Of a DNA stretch of 64,000 nt, positions 9,877 to 20,525 are shown piece by piece (within the stretch, counting starts at the first letter, position 1; each line of letters begins with the position of its first letter). A program made the position numbers and the translations under genes. The stretch lies in NCBI GenBank assembly GCA_016744115.1, contig JADGEZ010000003.1, forward strand, positions 1 to 64,000, in the 5' to 3' direction. The notes under the pieces were generated by a model, which was not told the origin of the DNA, did not search any database, and saw only the letters and a program-made list of their open reading frames with translations. The DNA comes from Sulfurimonas sp. (GTDB lineage Bacteria > Campylobacterota > Campylobacteria > Campylobacterales > Sulfurimonadaceae).

Positions 9877-10772
9877 TTATTTACTAAACTCTCTATCTCT
9901 TCATCTTTATTTAGTTGTTTGACAAAAGATCCCTCTAGGACTTCTTTTGAGTGTACTATTGCTAGTATCGCACCAATTATCATTCCTCTTGCTGATGAGT
10001 CTCCTCCTGCTAACATATTTGCTTTTAGTGCTTCTTTAAAGTTGTCTTTGTGTTTTAAAAGTATGTAAATTGTACTTGCAAATGCACCGTTTACACTACA
10101 TGATTGACCTAGTTTGAGTATAGCTTCTTTGGTATCCAATGCTTGTGCCCACTTAGCTTCTTGTATCCATTTTGAGATATTATCACCAAAATTTTCACAT
10201 GAAGAGTTTATCACTTCTTCTAAGTCTAGTCCAGCTAATACTCCCATAACTAGTTGACTAAAAAAGTAAGCAACTTGGATTAAATCTTTGTTTGTGTGAG
10301 TTAAGATAGTGTGTATTTTTATGCTATCTTTCATACTCTCTATAGAGTTACGGTACTTTAAAATTATTGGAAACATTCTACTTACTGCACCTAAGTCAGA
10401 TGATTTTGAACCACAAGTAAAATAGTTTTTATGAATGTCAAGCTGTTTCATTGTATGTTTTGTAGCACCATCAATATATCCAGTATATTCTTTCATATTT
10501 TTATGCCATTTATTACCAAAACATGTAATACAAAACATACCCTCTTCTACAAGGTCTTGAAGTAACCATAACATCTGATCACCGTAGTGAGTAAAATCAC
10601 CCTTGTGTTTTGTTGGGTGGTAAGAGCTTATTGGGTCATTGCAAGTATCTAAAGAAAAGGAGGCATCTTTGAGTGCTTGAGTATCATATATCCAATGCCC
10701 TCCTAGAGAATAAGCATCACCATAAAAAGCACCATAAATCATGGCTCTTAGTTTTGTCTTATTTGTTTTCAT
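9864..10772 (-). CDS. ADP-ribosylglycohydrolase family protein
   Basis: AMIYGAFYGDAYSLGGHWIYD and LAGGDSSARGMIIGAILA motifs; start at MKTNK chosen over the longer ORF. Confidence 0.85.
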   Translation of the reverse strand: MKTNKTKLRAMIYGAFYGDAYSLGGHWIYDTQALKDASFSLDTCNDPISSYHPTKHKGDFTHYGDQMLWLLQDLVEEGMFCITCFGNKWHKNMKEYTGYIDGATKHTMKQLDIHKNYFTCGSKSSDLGAVSRMFPIILKYRNSIESMKDSIKIHTILTHTNKDLIQVAYFFSQLVMGVLAGLDLEEVINSSCENFGDNISKWIQEAKWAQALDTKEAILKLGQSCSVNGAFASTIYILLKHKDNFKEALKANMLAGGDSSARGMIIGAILAIVHSKEVLEGSFVKQLNKDEEIESLVNKLLA

Positions 10773-12408
10773 ATAAATATCTTTTGATTTTTTTTGTAGG
10801 TGTTTTGAGAAATGGCTCAACTTCTTCTATAAATTTTACCATTCTTGAAAATGACGATATTTGAGCATTAACAGTTTTACGTATATTTTCTAGATAATTT
10901 TCAATGTTTTCTTTATCAGCTTCAGAAATTATTTCATAGTCTAGGTTTATTAAAGCGATGAGTTTAGCATCTTTATCCATCATAACTAAAGAGTCTAAGA
11001 CAGTTTCATCTTGATTGATAGTTGCTTCTATTTGTTCAGGGTAAATGTTTTCACCACCTTGACCTATAAGAACATTTTTACTTCTTCCATTGATAAATAA
11101 GAAACCCTCATCATCTATGTAGCCTAAGTCACCTGTTAAAAACCAGCCATCTTCTATAACTTCAGCAGTTTGTGCTTCATCTTTAAAGTATCCCATCATG
11201 ATACTAGGTGATTTAGCGATAATCTCACCATTACCTGTTTTTGGATTTTTGTTTTTAATCTTTAACTCAACCCCTGCCATAGCGATACCAGTAGAGCCTA
11301 GTTTCATTTTTTTCCCTAGAACTGAACCAGCTAAAAGAGGAGCTGTTTCGGTTAAACCATAGCCTACGACATATGGAAATTCTGCTTCGATTAAAAATTG
11401 TTCAACATAAGGGGAGATTCCAGCACCACCGATACCGTAAAATCTCATTCTCCCACCAAAGGTTTCAATAAGTTTTTCTCCAGCAGTTTTGTTGAGTTTT
11501 TTTCTGATAAAACATACCCTATAAAGAGTTTTAATCCAAAAAGATTCTTTAAACTTAGGAAGTATTTTACTTTTATATATCTTCTCAATGATAAGGGGAA
11601 CACTTACCATCATCGTAGGTTTCACTACCTTAAAGGCTTTCATTAAAACACTAGGAGTTGGTGCTTTATCTATATAATACACGCTCGCCCCATGAAGCAT
11701 AGGAACGATTAAACCAACAGTACACTCCAAAGTATGAGCCATAGGAAGTATAGATAAGAACACATCATCTTGTGTGATAGTAACTTGAATATAAGCACTC
11801 ATAGCATTTGTAACAAGGTTTTTGTGAGAGAGCATAACGCCTTTTGAATTACCTGTAGTGCCTGAAGTATATATAAGTGAGGCTAGGTCATCTTCTTGTG
11901 GTTTTGTAAGTTCTCCTGAAGATTGAGAGTTTTGCTCACTCATATACTTAGCATCAGATAATATCTCAACTATGTTAAGGGTATCAAGATTAATTCCAAA
12001 TTTTATATTTGAATCTTCGCACTCCTCTATAGTTTTTTGAAATTTATTTGAAACAAATACAGCCTTAACTTCGGAGTGCTTTATAATGCGATGAACATCA
12101 GCGGGATGAAAATCTGGAAGTATGGGAACGATTACGCCGCCAAAATATGTGACAGCAAAATAAGCTACACCCCAGTTTGGCATATTTTCACTAAGAAGAA
12201 GTACTTTATCCCCTTTTTTGATGCCATTATCTTGAAGAAGCTTTATAGTTGAATATACAAGGGTGTTAAACTCTGAATACTTCATCGCTTCTTGTCCAAC
12301 TTTAGCAAAAGCATCAGCATCAGCATATAAATCAAGTGAACGATTAAGTAAAGAAGGCAGTGTAAAGTTTTCTAAATTTTCATAAGGATAAGTCATATCT
12401 AATCTCAT
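10759..12408 (-). CDS. AMP-binding long-chain acyl-CoA synthetase
   Basis: YTSGTTGNSKGVMLSH, GYGLTETAPLLAG, TGDLGYID motifs. Confidence 0.93.
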   Translation of the reverse strand: MRLDMTYPYENLENFTLPSLLNRSLDLYADADAFAKVGQEAMKYSEFNTLVYSTIKLLQDNGIKKGDKVLLLSENMPNWGVAYFAVTYFGGVIVPILPDFHPADVHRIIKHSEVKAVFVSNKFQKTIEECEDSNIKFGINLDTLNIVEILSDAKYMSEQNSQSSGELTKPQEDDLASLIYTSGTTGNSKGVMLSHKNLVTNAMSAYIQVTITQDDVFLSILPMAHTLECTVGLIVPMLHGASVYYIDKAPTPSVLMKAFKVVKPTMMVSVPLIIEKIYKSKILPKFKESFWIKTLYRVCFIRKKLNKTAGEKLIETFGGRMRFYGIGGAGISPYVEQFLIEAEFPYVVGYGLTETAPLLAGSVLGKKMKLGSTGIAMAGVELKIKNKNPKTGNGEIIAKSPSIMMGYFKDEAQTAEVIEDGWFLTGDLGYIDDEGFLFINGRSKNVLIGQGGENIYPEQIEATINQDETVLDSLVMMDKDAKLIALINLDYEIISEADKENIENYLENIRKTVNAQISSFSRMVKFIEEVEPFLKTPTKKIKRYLYENK

Positions 12409-12688
12409 TTTGTTGGTTTTACATAAATAAACAAAAGCACTATGTTTATTTTATGTATTTGTAGTGCCATTATACATATAAATAGTTACATGACTAAGAT
12501 ATGAGCAGACGAAAGAATAATTAACAAGATTTGTAGAGGTGACTTATTATGATTACTGCTAAGATAAGCTTAAATTACCTATGAAAATAGGGTGAAGTGA
12601 AATGTTTAGAAAGTAGTTATATAGAGAAATTTAATATTTTTAGCTCCTATTTAGAGCATTGAATTTTAAGGAATACGGTACTAACCCT

Positions 12689-12855
12689 TAATGCGAATTA
12701 GCCTATTAAATTCTCCATTGAGTTTTATAAAGAGCTTAAATAACTTTTTAGATAGCTTCTTATTTTTGAGGTTCTCCTTACAGAGCCATATAGTCTTCTC
12801 ATCTGTAGGTAAATATCTATTACTTATTCTAATGTAATAACTAGACAACAAGTAA
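12689..12855 (-). pseudogene. Possible remnant of a decayed coding sequence
   Basis: Minus-strand open frame without a start: LSSYYIRISNRYLPTDEKTIWLCKENLKNKKLSKKLFKLFIKLNGEFNRLIRIKG*; family not recognised. Confidence 0.3.
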
Positions 12856-12979
12856 TTATTTATTTTATTTTATGCAAAATCTGATTAAGATTTAAATTAT
12901 TTATAAAAGACGCTATAAAATTTGAAATGATTTTAACTTTTAAGTGTTTTTAAACAAGAAATAAGAAATTTTATCTCGT

Positions 12980-13915
12980 TCATTTAATTGATGTAGCGGT
13001 TAAGAAAATATAATCTTTTCCTGTTATGCTAACTCTAAACTTTTTTTGTTGAAGATATTTTTTACAAAATATTACATCTTTATACACTAATGACATTTCA
13101 GAAAATGGATAATGTTTAACTCTCGCTCCATAGACCATCTCGCCATCAAGCCAACGACAATTTGGAAAACCTAAAATAATAGCTCCATCTCGCTTGAGTT
13201 GATTTTGTACTATGGACATAAAAAGTGGGTTAAATTCTAAGTTTGAACTCTGTAGCGTGCCTATGCTTATAATCAAATCAAACTTACCTAAATTAAGTGA
13301 TGCTAAATCATTAATATCTTGAGTATAAAAGAATACATTTTTATTTGATACAAATTTCTTTTTAGCACTCACAATTGCAGAGTTACAATAATCAATCCCA
13401 ACTAACTCTAAATCAGAAAAATTTGATGCAAATTCTCGTATAAATTCAAACTCATCACCACTATTTATACCAAGATTAAGAATTTTTATTCTTTTGTCTA
13501 TATGCACATTTTGGAGGGCTTGTTTGTAGTAATGCACAAATGAGGGTTCTTGCATCTTATATATTTTTGAAAATATAGAGTCACTTCCGTATTTAAATTC
13601 AAGAGAATCTGTATTTTTGTGAAAGCTACAATCAGGATTTAATTTTTTATATTTTATGCGTACTATATCGGGACTAGAGAATTGAGGTGTAAGCATTTTA
13701 CATTGTAATATTTGAGCTAAATCAGTCCAAGATTTATAGCCATGATAAATATAATCTTTTCCCTTAATACTCAATACATTTCCTGCATAAGTAGAATCGA
13801 CAATGTCAGGATTAAGTACTTCGAATGTTACTATTTCATGGGCTTCTAAGAGGCTTAGCTTTTCTTCAAGACTTTGGATGATTTGTATCATAGAATGGGT
13901 AGTAAATTTTAACAT
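12980..13915 (-). CDS. Class I SAM-dependent methyltransferase
   Basis: KILNLGINSGDEFEFI and LELVGIDYCNSAI SAM-binding pattern. Confidence 0.8.
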   Translation of the reverse strand: MLKFTTHSMIQIIQSLEEKLSLLEAHEIVTFEVLNPDIVDSTYAGNVLSIKGKDYIYHGYKSWTDLAQILQCKMLTPQFSSPDIVRIKYKKLNPDCSFHKNTDSLEFKYGSDSIFSKIYKMQEPSFVHYYKQALQNVHIDKRIKILNLGINSGDEFEFIREFASNFSDLELVGIDYCNSAIVSAKKKFVSNKNVFFYTQDINDLASLNLGKFDLIISIGTLQSSNLEFNPLFMSIVQNQLKRDGAIILGFPNCRWLDGEMVYGARVKHYPFSEMSLVYKDVIFCKKYLQQKKFRVSITGKDYIFLTATSIK

Positions 13916-14033
13916 TAAAGTGTCTTTTTAACATCTAATGCAAAAAATGTTCCAACTCTTAGATTATTTTTAGTTGTAATATCTTACAATAAATAAAAAT
14001 TACACAAAGAGCGTATAAGAAAGAGAGTTAAAA

Positions 14034-14282
14034 ATGAGAATAGATAAGTTTTTAAATTCAGTAAACATAACAAAACGGCGTTCAGTTGCACAAGATATGA
14101 TAAAAAATAAAGTAGTGCTTATTAATGGTGTTGTTGCTAAATCTAGTAAGAATGTGGAAGTTGGAAGTATCATCATTATCAATTACCTTGAGAGTTCTAA
14201 AGAGTATGAAGTTTTACAAATTCCAAATACAAAATCAACACCTAAATCTCTACAGCATGAGTTTATCAAGGAAGTATCATGA
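14034..14282 (+). CDS. S4-domain RNA-binding protein
   Basis: MRIDKFLNSVNITKRRSVAQDMIKNKVVLINGVVAK S4 motif. Confidence 0.9.
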   Translation: MRIDKFLNSVNITKRRSVAQDMIKNKVVLINGVVAKSSKNVEVGSIIIINYLESSKEYEVLQIPNTKSTPKSLQHEFIKEVS

Positions 14283-15265
14283 ACTATGAAGAATCTAAAG
14301 TAGCTTTTACTACACTTTTTGAACATAAAATGAGTGATGAAGAGATGAGAGAATTTTTACTTAGTATGAGCTTAAATGAGCATACTCCAGTGGATGTGAT
14401 TGCAGGAGCCGCAGAAGTGATGAAAAACTTTGCAATCTCTTTGCCTATATCTGATGAGATTAGTAAGAATGCTCTTGATGTAGTAGGAACAGGAGGGGAT
14501 AAAATAGGAAGCTTTAACATCTCCTCAACCGTTGCAATTTTAAGTGCAGCCTGTGGATCTAGTGTAGCAAAGCATGGCAGTCGTTCTGTTACTTCAAAAT
14601 CAGGAAGTGCAGATATGTTTGAATCCCTAGGGCTTAGACTTGATTTAAGCATACAAAACTCAGCAAAACTTCTTGAAAAATCAGGTTTTACTTTTATGTT
14701 TGCACAAAATCATCATCCCTGTATGAAATTTATTATGCCTGTAAGAAAAAGCATAAGTGATAAAACAATTTTTAATATTTTAGGTCCATTAACAAATCCA
14801 GCAGGAGTTAAAAAATCACTTCTGGGTGTTTTTGATAAGGCTTTTGTTCCAAAAATGGCAGAAGTATTAAAAATTAACGGTGCTACTTCAACGATGGTTG
14901 TAAGTTCTAAAGAGAAGATGGATGAGATTAGTATCTCAGATATTACTTATGCCTCGCAGTTAAAAGATGGGGTAGTGCATGAGTTTATAATCGACCCCCA
15001 AGAATATGGAATAAAAAAAGTACCGCTTAAAGCTATTGTTGGTGGAGATGCTAGAGAAAATGCACAAATTTTGTTAAATATTTTTAACTCTACATCTACT
15101 CCAGCCCAAAGAGATATAGTACTTATAAATACTGCTTGTGCTTTAATAGTAGATGGTTTAGCTCGTGATATTCAAGATGGCTTAGAGATGGCGAAGGAAG
15201 CGATACAAAACAATAGAGCCAAGATTAAGTTACATCAAATTATAGATATATCAAATAAATTATGA
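14279..15265 (+). CDS. trpD: Anthranilate phosphoribosyltransferase
   Basis: DVVGTGGDKIGSFNISS and KHGSRSVTSKSGSADM motifs. Confidence 0.95.
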   Translation: MNYEESKVAFTTLFEHKMSDEEMREFLLSMSLNEHTPVDVIAGAAEVMKNFAISLPISDEISKNALDVVGTGGDKIGSFNISSTVAILSAACGSSVAKHGSRSVTSKSGSADMFESLGLRLDLSIQNSAKLLEKSGFTFMFAQNHHPCMKFIMPVRKSISDKTIFNILGPLTNPAGVKKSLLGVFDKAFVPKMAEVLKINGATSTMVVSSKEKMDEISISDITYASQLKDGVVHEFIIDPQEYGIKKVPLKAIVGGDARENAQILLNIFNSTSTPAQRDIVLINTACALIVDGLARDIQDGLEMAKEAIQNNRAKIKLHQIIDISNKL

Positions 15266-15675
15266 AAAGTTACAGTTTAGCTCTTAATGATATAGATATT
15301 GTTGTTGATGATATTATACAAGAGTTTCCCTCAGGAATAGTTCTATTACAGGGTGATTTAGCCTCAGGAAAAACAACATTTGTAAAAGCGATTGTTATAA
15401 AGCTAGGTATTAAAGATGAAGTTACATCGCCAACATTTTCACTTCAGCAATGTTACGCAAAGAACATTTTTCATTATGATATATATAATCATGGACTAGA
15501 ACATTTTATATCACTCGGAATGCTAGAAGAACTGCAAAAAGACGGGCTTCACTTTGTGGAGTGGGGAGATGAAGAGTTATATAAAATTTTAAACAATGCT
15601 GGGATGGATGTAATGAAGATAAAAATTAAAAAAACTTCCAATGAAAAAAGAGAATATAGGGTAGAGTATGCATAA
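15262..15675 (+). CDS. tsaE: tRNA t6A biosynthesis ATPase TsaE
   Basis: [15 protein letters not shown] Walker [19 protein letters not shown]. Confidence 0.93.
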   Translation: MKSYSLALNDIDIVVDDIIQEFPSGIVLLQGDLASGKTTFVKAIVIKLGIKDEVTSPTFSLQQCYAKNIFHYDIYNHGLEHFISLGMLEELQKDGLHFVEWGDEELYKILNNAGMDVMKIKIKKTSNEKREYRVEYA

Positions 15676-16390
15676 GTTACAAGCAAAAAATTTAGAAAAA
15701 AAAATTAAAGATTTAGAGATAGTAAAAGGGATGAGCCTTGAAGTAAATAGCGGTGAAGTGGTTGGACTTTTAGGACCAAATGGAGCAGGGAAAACTACAA
15801 CATTTTATATGATATGCGGACTTGTTGAAGCGACTAAAGGAGAGGTTTTTTTTGATGGAGAAAACCTTTCAAGTATGCCCCTCCATGAAAGGGCTTTAAA
15901 GGGGATAGGTTATCTTCCCCAAGAAGCTTCTATATTTAAAGATTTGAGTGTTGAGGATAATCTTATGGTAGCGGCACAGGTTGGAATCAAGGGTAAAAAA
16001 GCTCAAGAAGATAGAATTTTAGAACTCCTAGATATGTTTAATATCGAGCCAATTCGTTATAGAAAAGGTATCAGTTTAAGTGGAGGAGAGAGACGGCGTG
16101 TTGAGATAGCTAGAGCACTTGTAAATGAGCCAAAATTTTTGCTTCTTGATGAACCGTTTGCTGGGGTTGATCCAATCGCTGTTATGGATATACAAAAGGT
16201 TATCAAACAGCTAGTATCTTATGATATTGGTGTTCTCATAACTGATCATAATGTTCGTGAAACCTTAGCTGTTTGTGATCGTGCGTATGTCATCAAAGCA
16301 GGAGAGTTGTTAGCAAGTGGAACAAGTGAAGAGATTGGAAAAAATGCAGATGTTCGTACGCATTATCTAGGTGAGGGCTTTAAGCTTTAA
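15668..16390 (+). CDS. lptB: LPS export ABC transporter ATPase LptB
   Basis: [42 protein letters not shown]. Confidence 0.95.
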   Translation: MHKLQAKNLEKKIKDLEIVKGMSLEVNSGEVVGLLGPNGAGKTTTFYMICGLVEATKGEVFFDGENLSSMPLHERALKGIGYLPQEASIFKDLSVEDNLMVAAQVGIKGKKAQEDRILELLDMFNIEPIRYRKGISLSGGERRRVEIARALVNEPKFLLLDEPFAGVDPIAVMDIQKVIKQLVSYDIGVLITDHNVRETLAVCDRAYVIKAGELLASGTSEEIGKNADVRTHYLGEGFKL

Positions 16391-16405
16391 AAAGCGATAA
16401 ATATT

Positions 16406-17674
16406 ATGGCAGGACTTAGGCAAGCTCAAAGTGTAGAGAATAAGCATACACTCTCAAATACACTAAGAAATTGGCTTCCGATACTACATTCAAGTTTATC
16501 TGATTTAGATGAGGCGATGGCTCCCTTTATTGATGGAAATCCTGTAGTTGAAGTAGAATCAGGATATGAAGAAAATTTTGAGAAAAAAATTCCAAAAAAA
16601 GTGATTTCAGGCTCAGTAAGTAACTCAAGAACTGAGCAAATAGAAGCATTAACTATAGCCTATCGTTCTTTACACGATGTTTTAGATGAACAAATGGGTA
16701 TGCCACTTTTCCCAACTCCAATTTCTCAAAAAATTGCTGATTATGTAATAGCTAATCTTGATGATGGAGGCTATTATGAGGGTGATAGCGAAGAGTTTTG
16801 TAGAAAATATAGTATAAGTTTAGAACAGTTTGAAAAAGTTAGACTTCGTTTTGCACATGTTGATCCAGTTGGTATTGGTGCAAAAGATTTAGCTGAGTCT
16901 TTTATTTTTCAGTTAGATTCAGCGCAAATTTCTGATACTGGGTATTCTTTAGCCTGTGAAGTGATAGCAAATATAGAAGAAATTCATAGTTTTTCTTCAA
17001 GAGATGGATTTTTAGAAGTTATGAAAGTGATAGGAAGTTTTAAAAATCCTCCAGCAATTGAATATCAAGAAGAATCTATGCAAGTTGTACCTGATTTAAT
17101 GATATTTTTTAATGAGGATAATGCCATTGAAGTTGAGTTAAATGATGCCTATTATCCAAAGATAAAAATAGATACAAATTATGGAGTTAATCATGAGTTT
17201 ATTCATGCAAAAATAAAAGAAGCCAAGTCCTTAGTAGATGCCCTAGATATGCGTAAAGCTACTCTATACAAGGTTGGACTTATGATAGTTGAGTATCAAT
17301 ATGAATTTTTTACAGGTGGTTCTATAATGCCTCTAACCTTAAAAACATTAGCAGATGAGTTTGGTCATAACCCATCTACAATTTCTCGTGCCATAGCAAA
17401 CAAATACATAGCCTGTGCTAGAGGTGTTATATCAATGAAAGAATTTTTTACAACTGCTATTGATGAGGATGTTTCTAATGCTGCGATTAAAGAATTTTTG
17501 CTCACTCTCGTAAAAGAAGAAAATCGTGAAAAACCTTTAAGTGATATGAAGTTTTTAAAACTAATTCAAGAAAAATTTAAAGTAAAAATGGTGAGAAGAA
17601 CGATAGCAAAGTATCGTTATCAGTTAAATATCGCTGGTTCTAGCGAGAGAAGAAAGCTCTATAAACTACGATAA
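16406..17674 (+). CDS. rpoN: RNA polymerase sigma-54 factor
   Basis: LKTLADEFGHNPSTISRAIANKYIACARGVISMKEFFT and C-terminal ARRTIAKYR-type RpoN box (VRRTIAKYRYQL). Confidence 0.95.
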   Translation: MAGLRQAQSVENKHTLSNTLRNWLPILHSSLSDLDEAMAPFIDGNPVVEVESGYEENFEKKIPKKVISGSVSNSRTEQIEALTIAYRSLHDVLDEQMGMPLFPTPISQKIADYVIANLDDGGYYEGDSEEFCRKYSISLEQFEKVRLRFAHVDPVGIGAKDLAESFIFQLDSAQISDTGYSLACEVIANIEEIHSFSSRDGFLEVMKVIGSFKNPPAIEYQEESMQVVPDLMIFFNEDNAIEVELNDAYYPKIKIDTNYGVNHEFIHAKIKEAKSLVDALDMRKATLYKVGLMIVEYQYEFFTGGSIMPLTLKTLADEFGHNPSTISRAIANKYIACARGVISMKEFFTTAIDEDVSNAAIKEFLLTLVKEENREKPLSDMKFLKLIQEKFKVKMVRRTIAKYRYQLNIAGSSERRKLYKLR

Positions 17675-17698
17675 TATCACCTTTTTTCTCAGCCTATA

Positions 17699-17722
17699 AA
17701 GTTATTTTTACTCTCTTACTTA
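17699..17722 (+). repeat. Diverged copy of the 211-477 element end
   Basis: aagttatttttactctcttactta, 20/24 identical to aagttatttatgccctattactta. Confidence 0.4.
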
Positions 17723-17731
17723 TTGAAGACT

Positions 17732-18772
17732 TTATAAACTTAGTTCTTTTTCTCTCTTTATCAAAGCCACAACACCATCATACATATCTTGAACACATTC
17801 TACTTCACTCACTCCTAGTCTTCTTTTATTTGAGATGTCGTAAACTCCACCCTCACTATCAGAATGTTCTCCGTGTATGCCTCTTATTTGAACATTGTGT
17901 TTATCTGCTATAGATTTAAACTCATCCATATTTTCACCAAGTTTAGGAAGCTTTATATGGACACTTGCTCTCAGAGCAGTTCCGAGATTTGTAGGACAAC
18001 TTGTTATAAAACCTAGATGCTCATCATAAGCAAATTTTACACTTTTTTGTATCTCTGCTATGGCAGTAGTAAGACGAGTAAAAACCTCTTTTATATCTCC
18101 ACCTGCTTGCATTGAGATAATTCTTAGTTCATCTTCTTCATTTATCCATACTAAAAATGTTTTATCATCATTATGAAAAATTCCTCTTGCGTTAGGCCAA
18201 TCTTTATTTAGCCCTGCTGCTTCTAAAAATCTATCTCCAGCCTTAAATAAAAAGTGCTCAGCTATCAAAGATTGGCTATCTGCTTCACTCATATTGTTTA
18301 GCGGATAATATTTACCTGCTAGAGAACCACTAAAAGAAATTAAAACTTTTGAAACATCTTTTTCTATCTTTTGTCTTTGATCTTTTAAAATAGCAGTACC
18401 AAGTGGAATATCTGCAACATTTCTACCAACTCTTATCCTAGTAGAAAGAATGTACTCTCCGTTGCTATCAGGGTTTAGTGCATCTAAATCATTAGGGTTT
18501 AGGTTACTTATATGCTTATCATTTTTAGTAAACCCATGATAATCTTCTATGATTTTATCAAAAAGTGGAGCAAAAACTTCATAAGACTCTTCATCCCCTG
18601 CATAAACACCTATCCCACTATCTGGGTTTTGAACTCCAGAGTTTATCGCATCACTAAGAGTAAAGCCATTTGATGTTTTTTTATCCTTTAACTCTTCAAA
18701 CATCTCTGGTGTAAGATATTTAGCTAAAAGTGACTTTGAGCCTTTTAAACTATCTGGATATTTTTCTGTCAT
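17732..18772 (-). CDS. Arginine kinase / ATP:guanido phosphotransferase, full length
   Basis: N-terminal phosphagen kinase domain (SLLAKYLTPEMFEELKDKKT; GIGVYAGDEESYEVFAPLFDKII), YILSTRIRVGRN, FLVWINEEDELRIISMQAGGD, and ITSCPTNLGTALRASVHIKLP active-site region. Confidence 0.93.
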   Translation of the reverse strand: MTEKYPDSLKGSKSLLAKYLTPEMFEELKDKKTSNGFTLSDAINSGVQNPDSGIGVYAGDEESYEVFAPLFDKIIEDYHGFTKNDKHISNLNPNDLDALNPDSNGEYILSTRIRVGRNVADIPLGTAILKDQRQKIEKDVSKVLISFSGSLAGKYYPLNNMSEADSQSLIAEHFLFKAGDRFLEAAGLNKDWPNARGIFHNDDKTFLVWINEEDELRIISMQAGGDIKEVFTRLTTAIAEIQKSVKFAYDEHLGFITSCPTNLGTALRASVHIKLPKLGENMDEFKSIADKHNVQIRGIHGEHSDSEGGVYDISNKRRLGVSEVECVQDMYDGVVALIKREKELSL

Positions 18773-18914
18773 GAAACTTCCTTTTAAATTATATGCTTTT
18801 CATAATTTTACCATTTTATAAATTTAAGTTTTATTTTAATGTGATTATTTTAAATAGTGTGAGTTCTTGGAACTACTTTATTCTTTTGAAGTCTTGTTTG
18901 ATATAATCCCATTT

Positions 18915-19328
18915 ATGATTGAACTTGACAATAGAACTTCTTTAGAAATTAATGACAAACTTCTTAATGAAATAACTCAAACACTTACAGATAAAGAGAT
19001 TGAGCTTATTATCACTACACAAGAAGAGATACAACACATTAATTACCAACACAGAAATATTAACAAAGCAACAGATGTACTTAGTTTTCCTTATGTAGAT
19101 ATGCCAATTGCTGGAAGTATCGTTATTTCAGCTTGGCATGTTTTAGATAAATCAATAGAGCTCGGTCATACAAATGAGGATGAACTTTGCTTATTATATA
19201 TTCATGGATTACTGCATCTCTTAGGCTATAACCATGAAATAGATGATGGGGAAATGAGACAAGAAGAAGAAAGATTAATCACTAAGTTTAATCTACCAAA
19301 AAGTTTAATAATTAGAACACAAGGATAA
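18915..19328 (+). CDS. ybeY: Endoribonuclease YbeY
   Basis: TDVLSFP and HGLLHLLGYNHE metal-binding motif; start at MIELDN. Confidence 0.95.
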   Translation: MIELDNRTSLEINDKLLNEITQTLTDKEIELIITTQEEIQHINYQHRNINKATDVLSFPYVDMPIAGSIVISAWHVLDKSIELGHTNEDELCLLYIHGLLHLLGYNHEIDDGEMRQEEERLITKFNLPKSLIIRTQG

Positions 19329-19333
19329 TACAG

Positions 19334-20269
19334 ATGGATTTCATGATTTTTATAGTTGCTATGTCAGCTTTAATATATGGAGCAGATTTTATAATCAAAG
19401 AATCAGAAAGAATTGCTTTACATTTTAAAATATCGCATTTTGTCATAGGGGCTACTCTTATAGCATTTGGAACATCTTTACCTGAAATGGCAGCATCAAT
19501 GATGGCATCAAACCAAGGTAAAAGTGATATGGCTGTAGCAAATGTTGTAGGTAGTGTGATTTTTAATATCACCTTAGTTCTAGGTATTGTGTTTTTTATT
19601 GCTAAGAAAATGCAGCCTAAAAGAAATTTATTTGCACAAGATAGTGCATGGGTTATAGTTCCTTTAGTGATGTTTTTTATAATGGTTGAAGATGGTGTTA
19701 TAGGAAGAATAGATGGTGTTTTATATCTTTTGTTAATGGTTTCTTTTCTAGTATATCTCTTTAGTGATGCAAAAGATGATTTAGCAGGTGAAGTTGATGC
19801 GGAGTTATCATCTCAAAAATTTAAATGGGGAAAAACAATACTTTTATTAGCCATAGGTTTTACTCTTACAATAGGCGGTGCGAGTTTCGTAATTGAAAGT
19901 GGCTCAAACATAGCAAGAGAGTTTGGTATTAGTGAATGGATTATAGGAATATTTTTAATTTCGCTTGGAACATCATTGCCTGAACTTGTAGTTTCTTTAG
20001 TAGCCGTTAAAAAAGGCAATGCTGAGATGAGTATAGGAAATATCATAGGTTCTAATGTAGCAAACTTTTCTATGGTTCTAGGTGCTGCTTCCCTCGTTAA
20101 TCCACTTACAGTAGATTTAGTAGCTACACAATTTGATATGCTCATTATGCTTGGAGCTTCAATTACACTACTCCTTATCCTAGCCAATAAACTTTATAAC
20201 AAAGCTGGAGCGTTTTTTCTACTTATTATACTGGGTCTTTTTATTCAAAATTCTCTTAATTTAGTATAA
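19334..20269 (+). CDS. Sodium/calcium exchanger family protein (CaxA/YrbG type)
   Basis: Two repeats GTSLPEMAASMMAS / GTSLPELVVSLVAV and VGSVIFNI / IGSNVANF. Confidence 0.92.
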   Translation: MDFMIFIVAMSALIYGADFIIKESERIALHFKISHFVIGATLIAFGTSLPEMAASMMASNQGKSDMAVANVVGSVIFNITLVLGIVFFIAKKMQPKRNLFAQDSAWVIVPLVMFFIMVEDGVIGRIDGVLYLLLMVSFLVYLFSDAKDDLAGEVDAELSSQKFKWGKTILLLAIGFTLTIGGASFVIESGSNIAREFGISEWIIGIFLISLGTSLPELVVSLVAVKKGNAEMSIGNIIGSNVANFSMVLGAASLVNPLTVDLVATQFDMLIMLGASITLLLILANKLYNKAGAFFLLIILGLFIQNSLNLV

Positions 20270-20354
20270 TTTTATTATTGGTTTTTAGACTATTTCAGTA
20301 AAAATTGATAGTTTTTTATACTTCAAAGTCTCATGAAATCTTCTATAAACCCTA

Positions 20355-20525
20355 TTACTTAGTATCTAAAGATTTATTCTTCTCTATAAGAAAGGTTCTT
20401 TTTTTTATTTCTTTGATATCGTGAAAAAGTGTTGCAGCTATAAAAAATAAAACCATAATGAGTACAATAACACTGTATAATAATAAATAATTTTTTATAT
20501 GTCCTGATTCAAAGGGATTTTCCAA
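20355..20525 (-). CDS. Possible small single-TM protein, 56 aa, TTG start
   Basis: Not in ORF track: LENPFESGHIKNYLLLYSVIVLIMVLFFIAATLFHDIKEIKKRTFLIEKNKSLDTK*, beginning directly after the stop codon of the upstream gene; hydrophobic core plus basic tail. Confidence 0.4.
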   Translation of the reverse strand: MENPFESGHIKNYLLLYSVIVLIMVLFFIAATLFHDIKEIKKRTFLIEKNKSLDTK

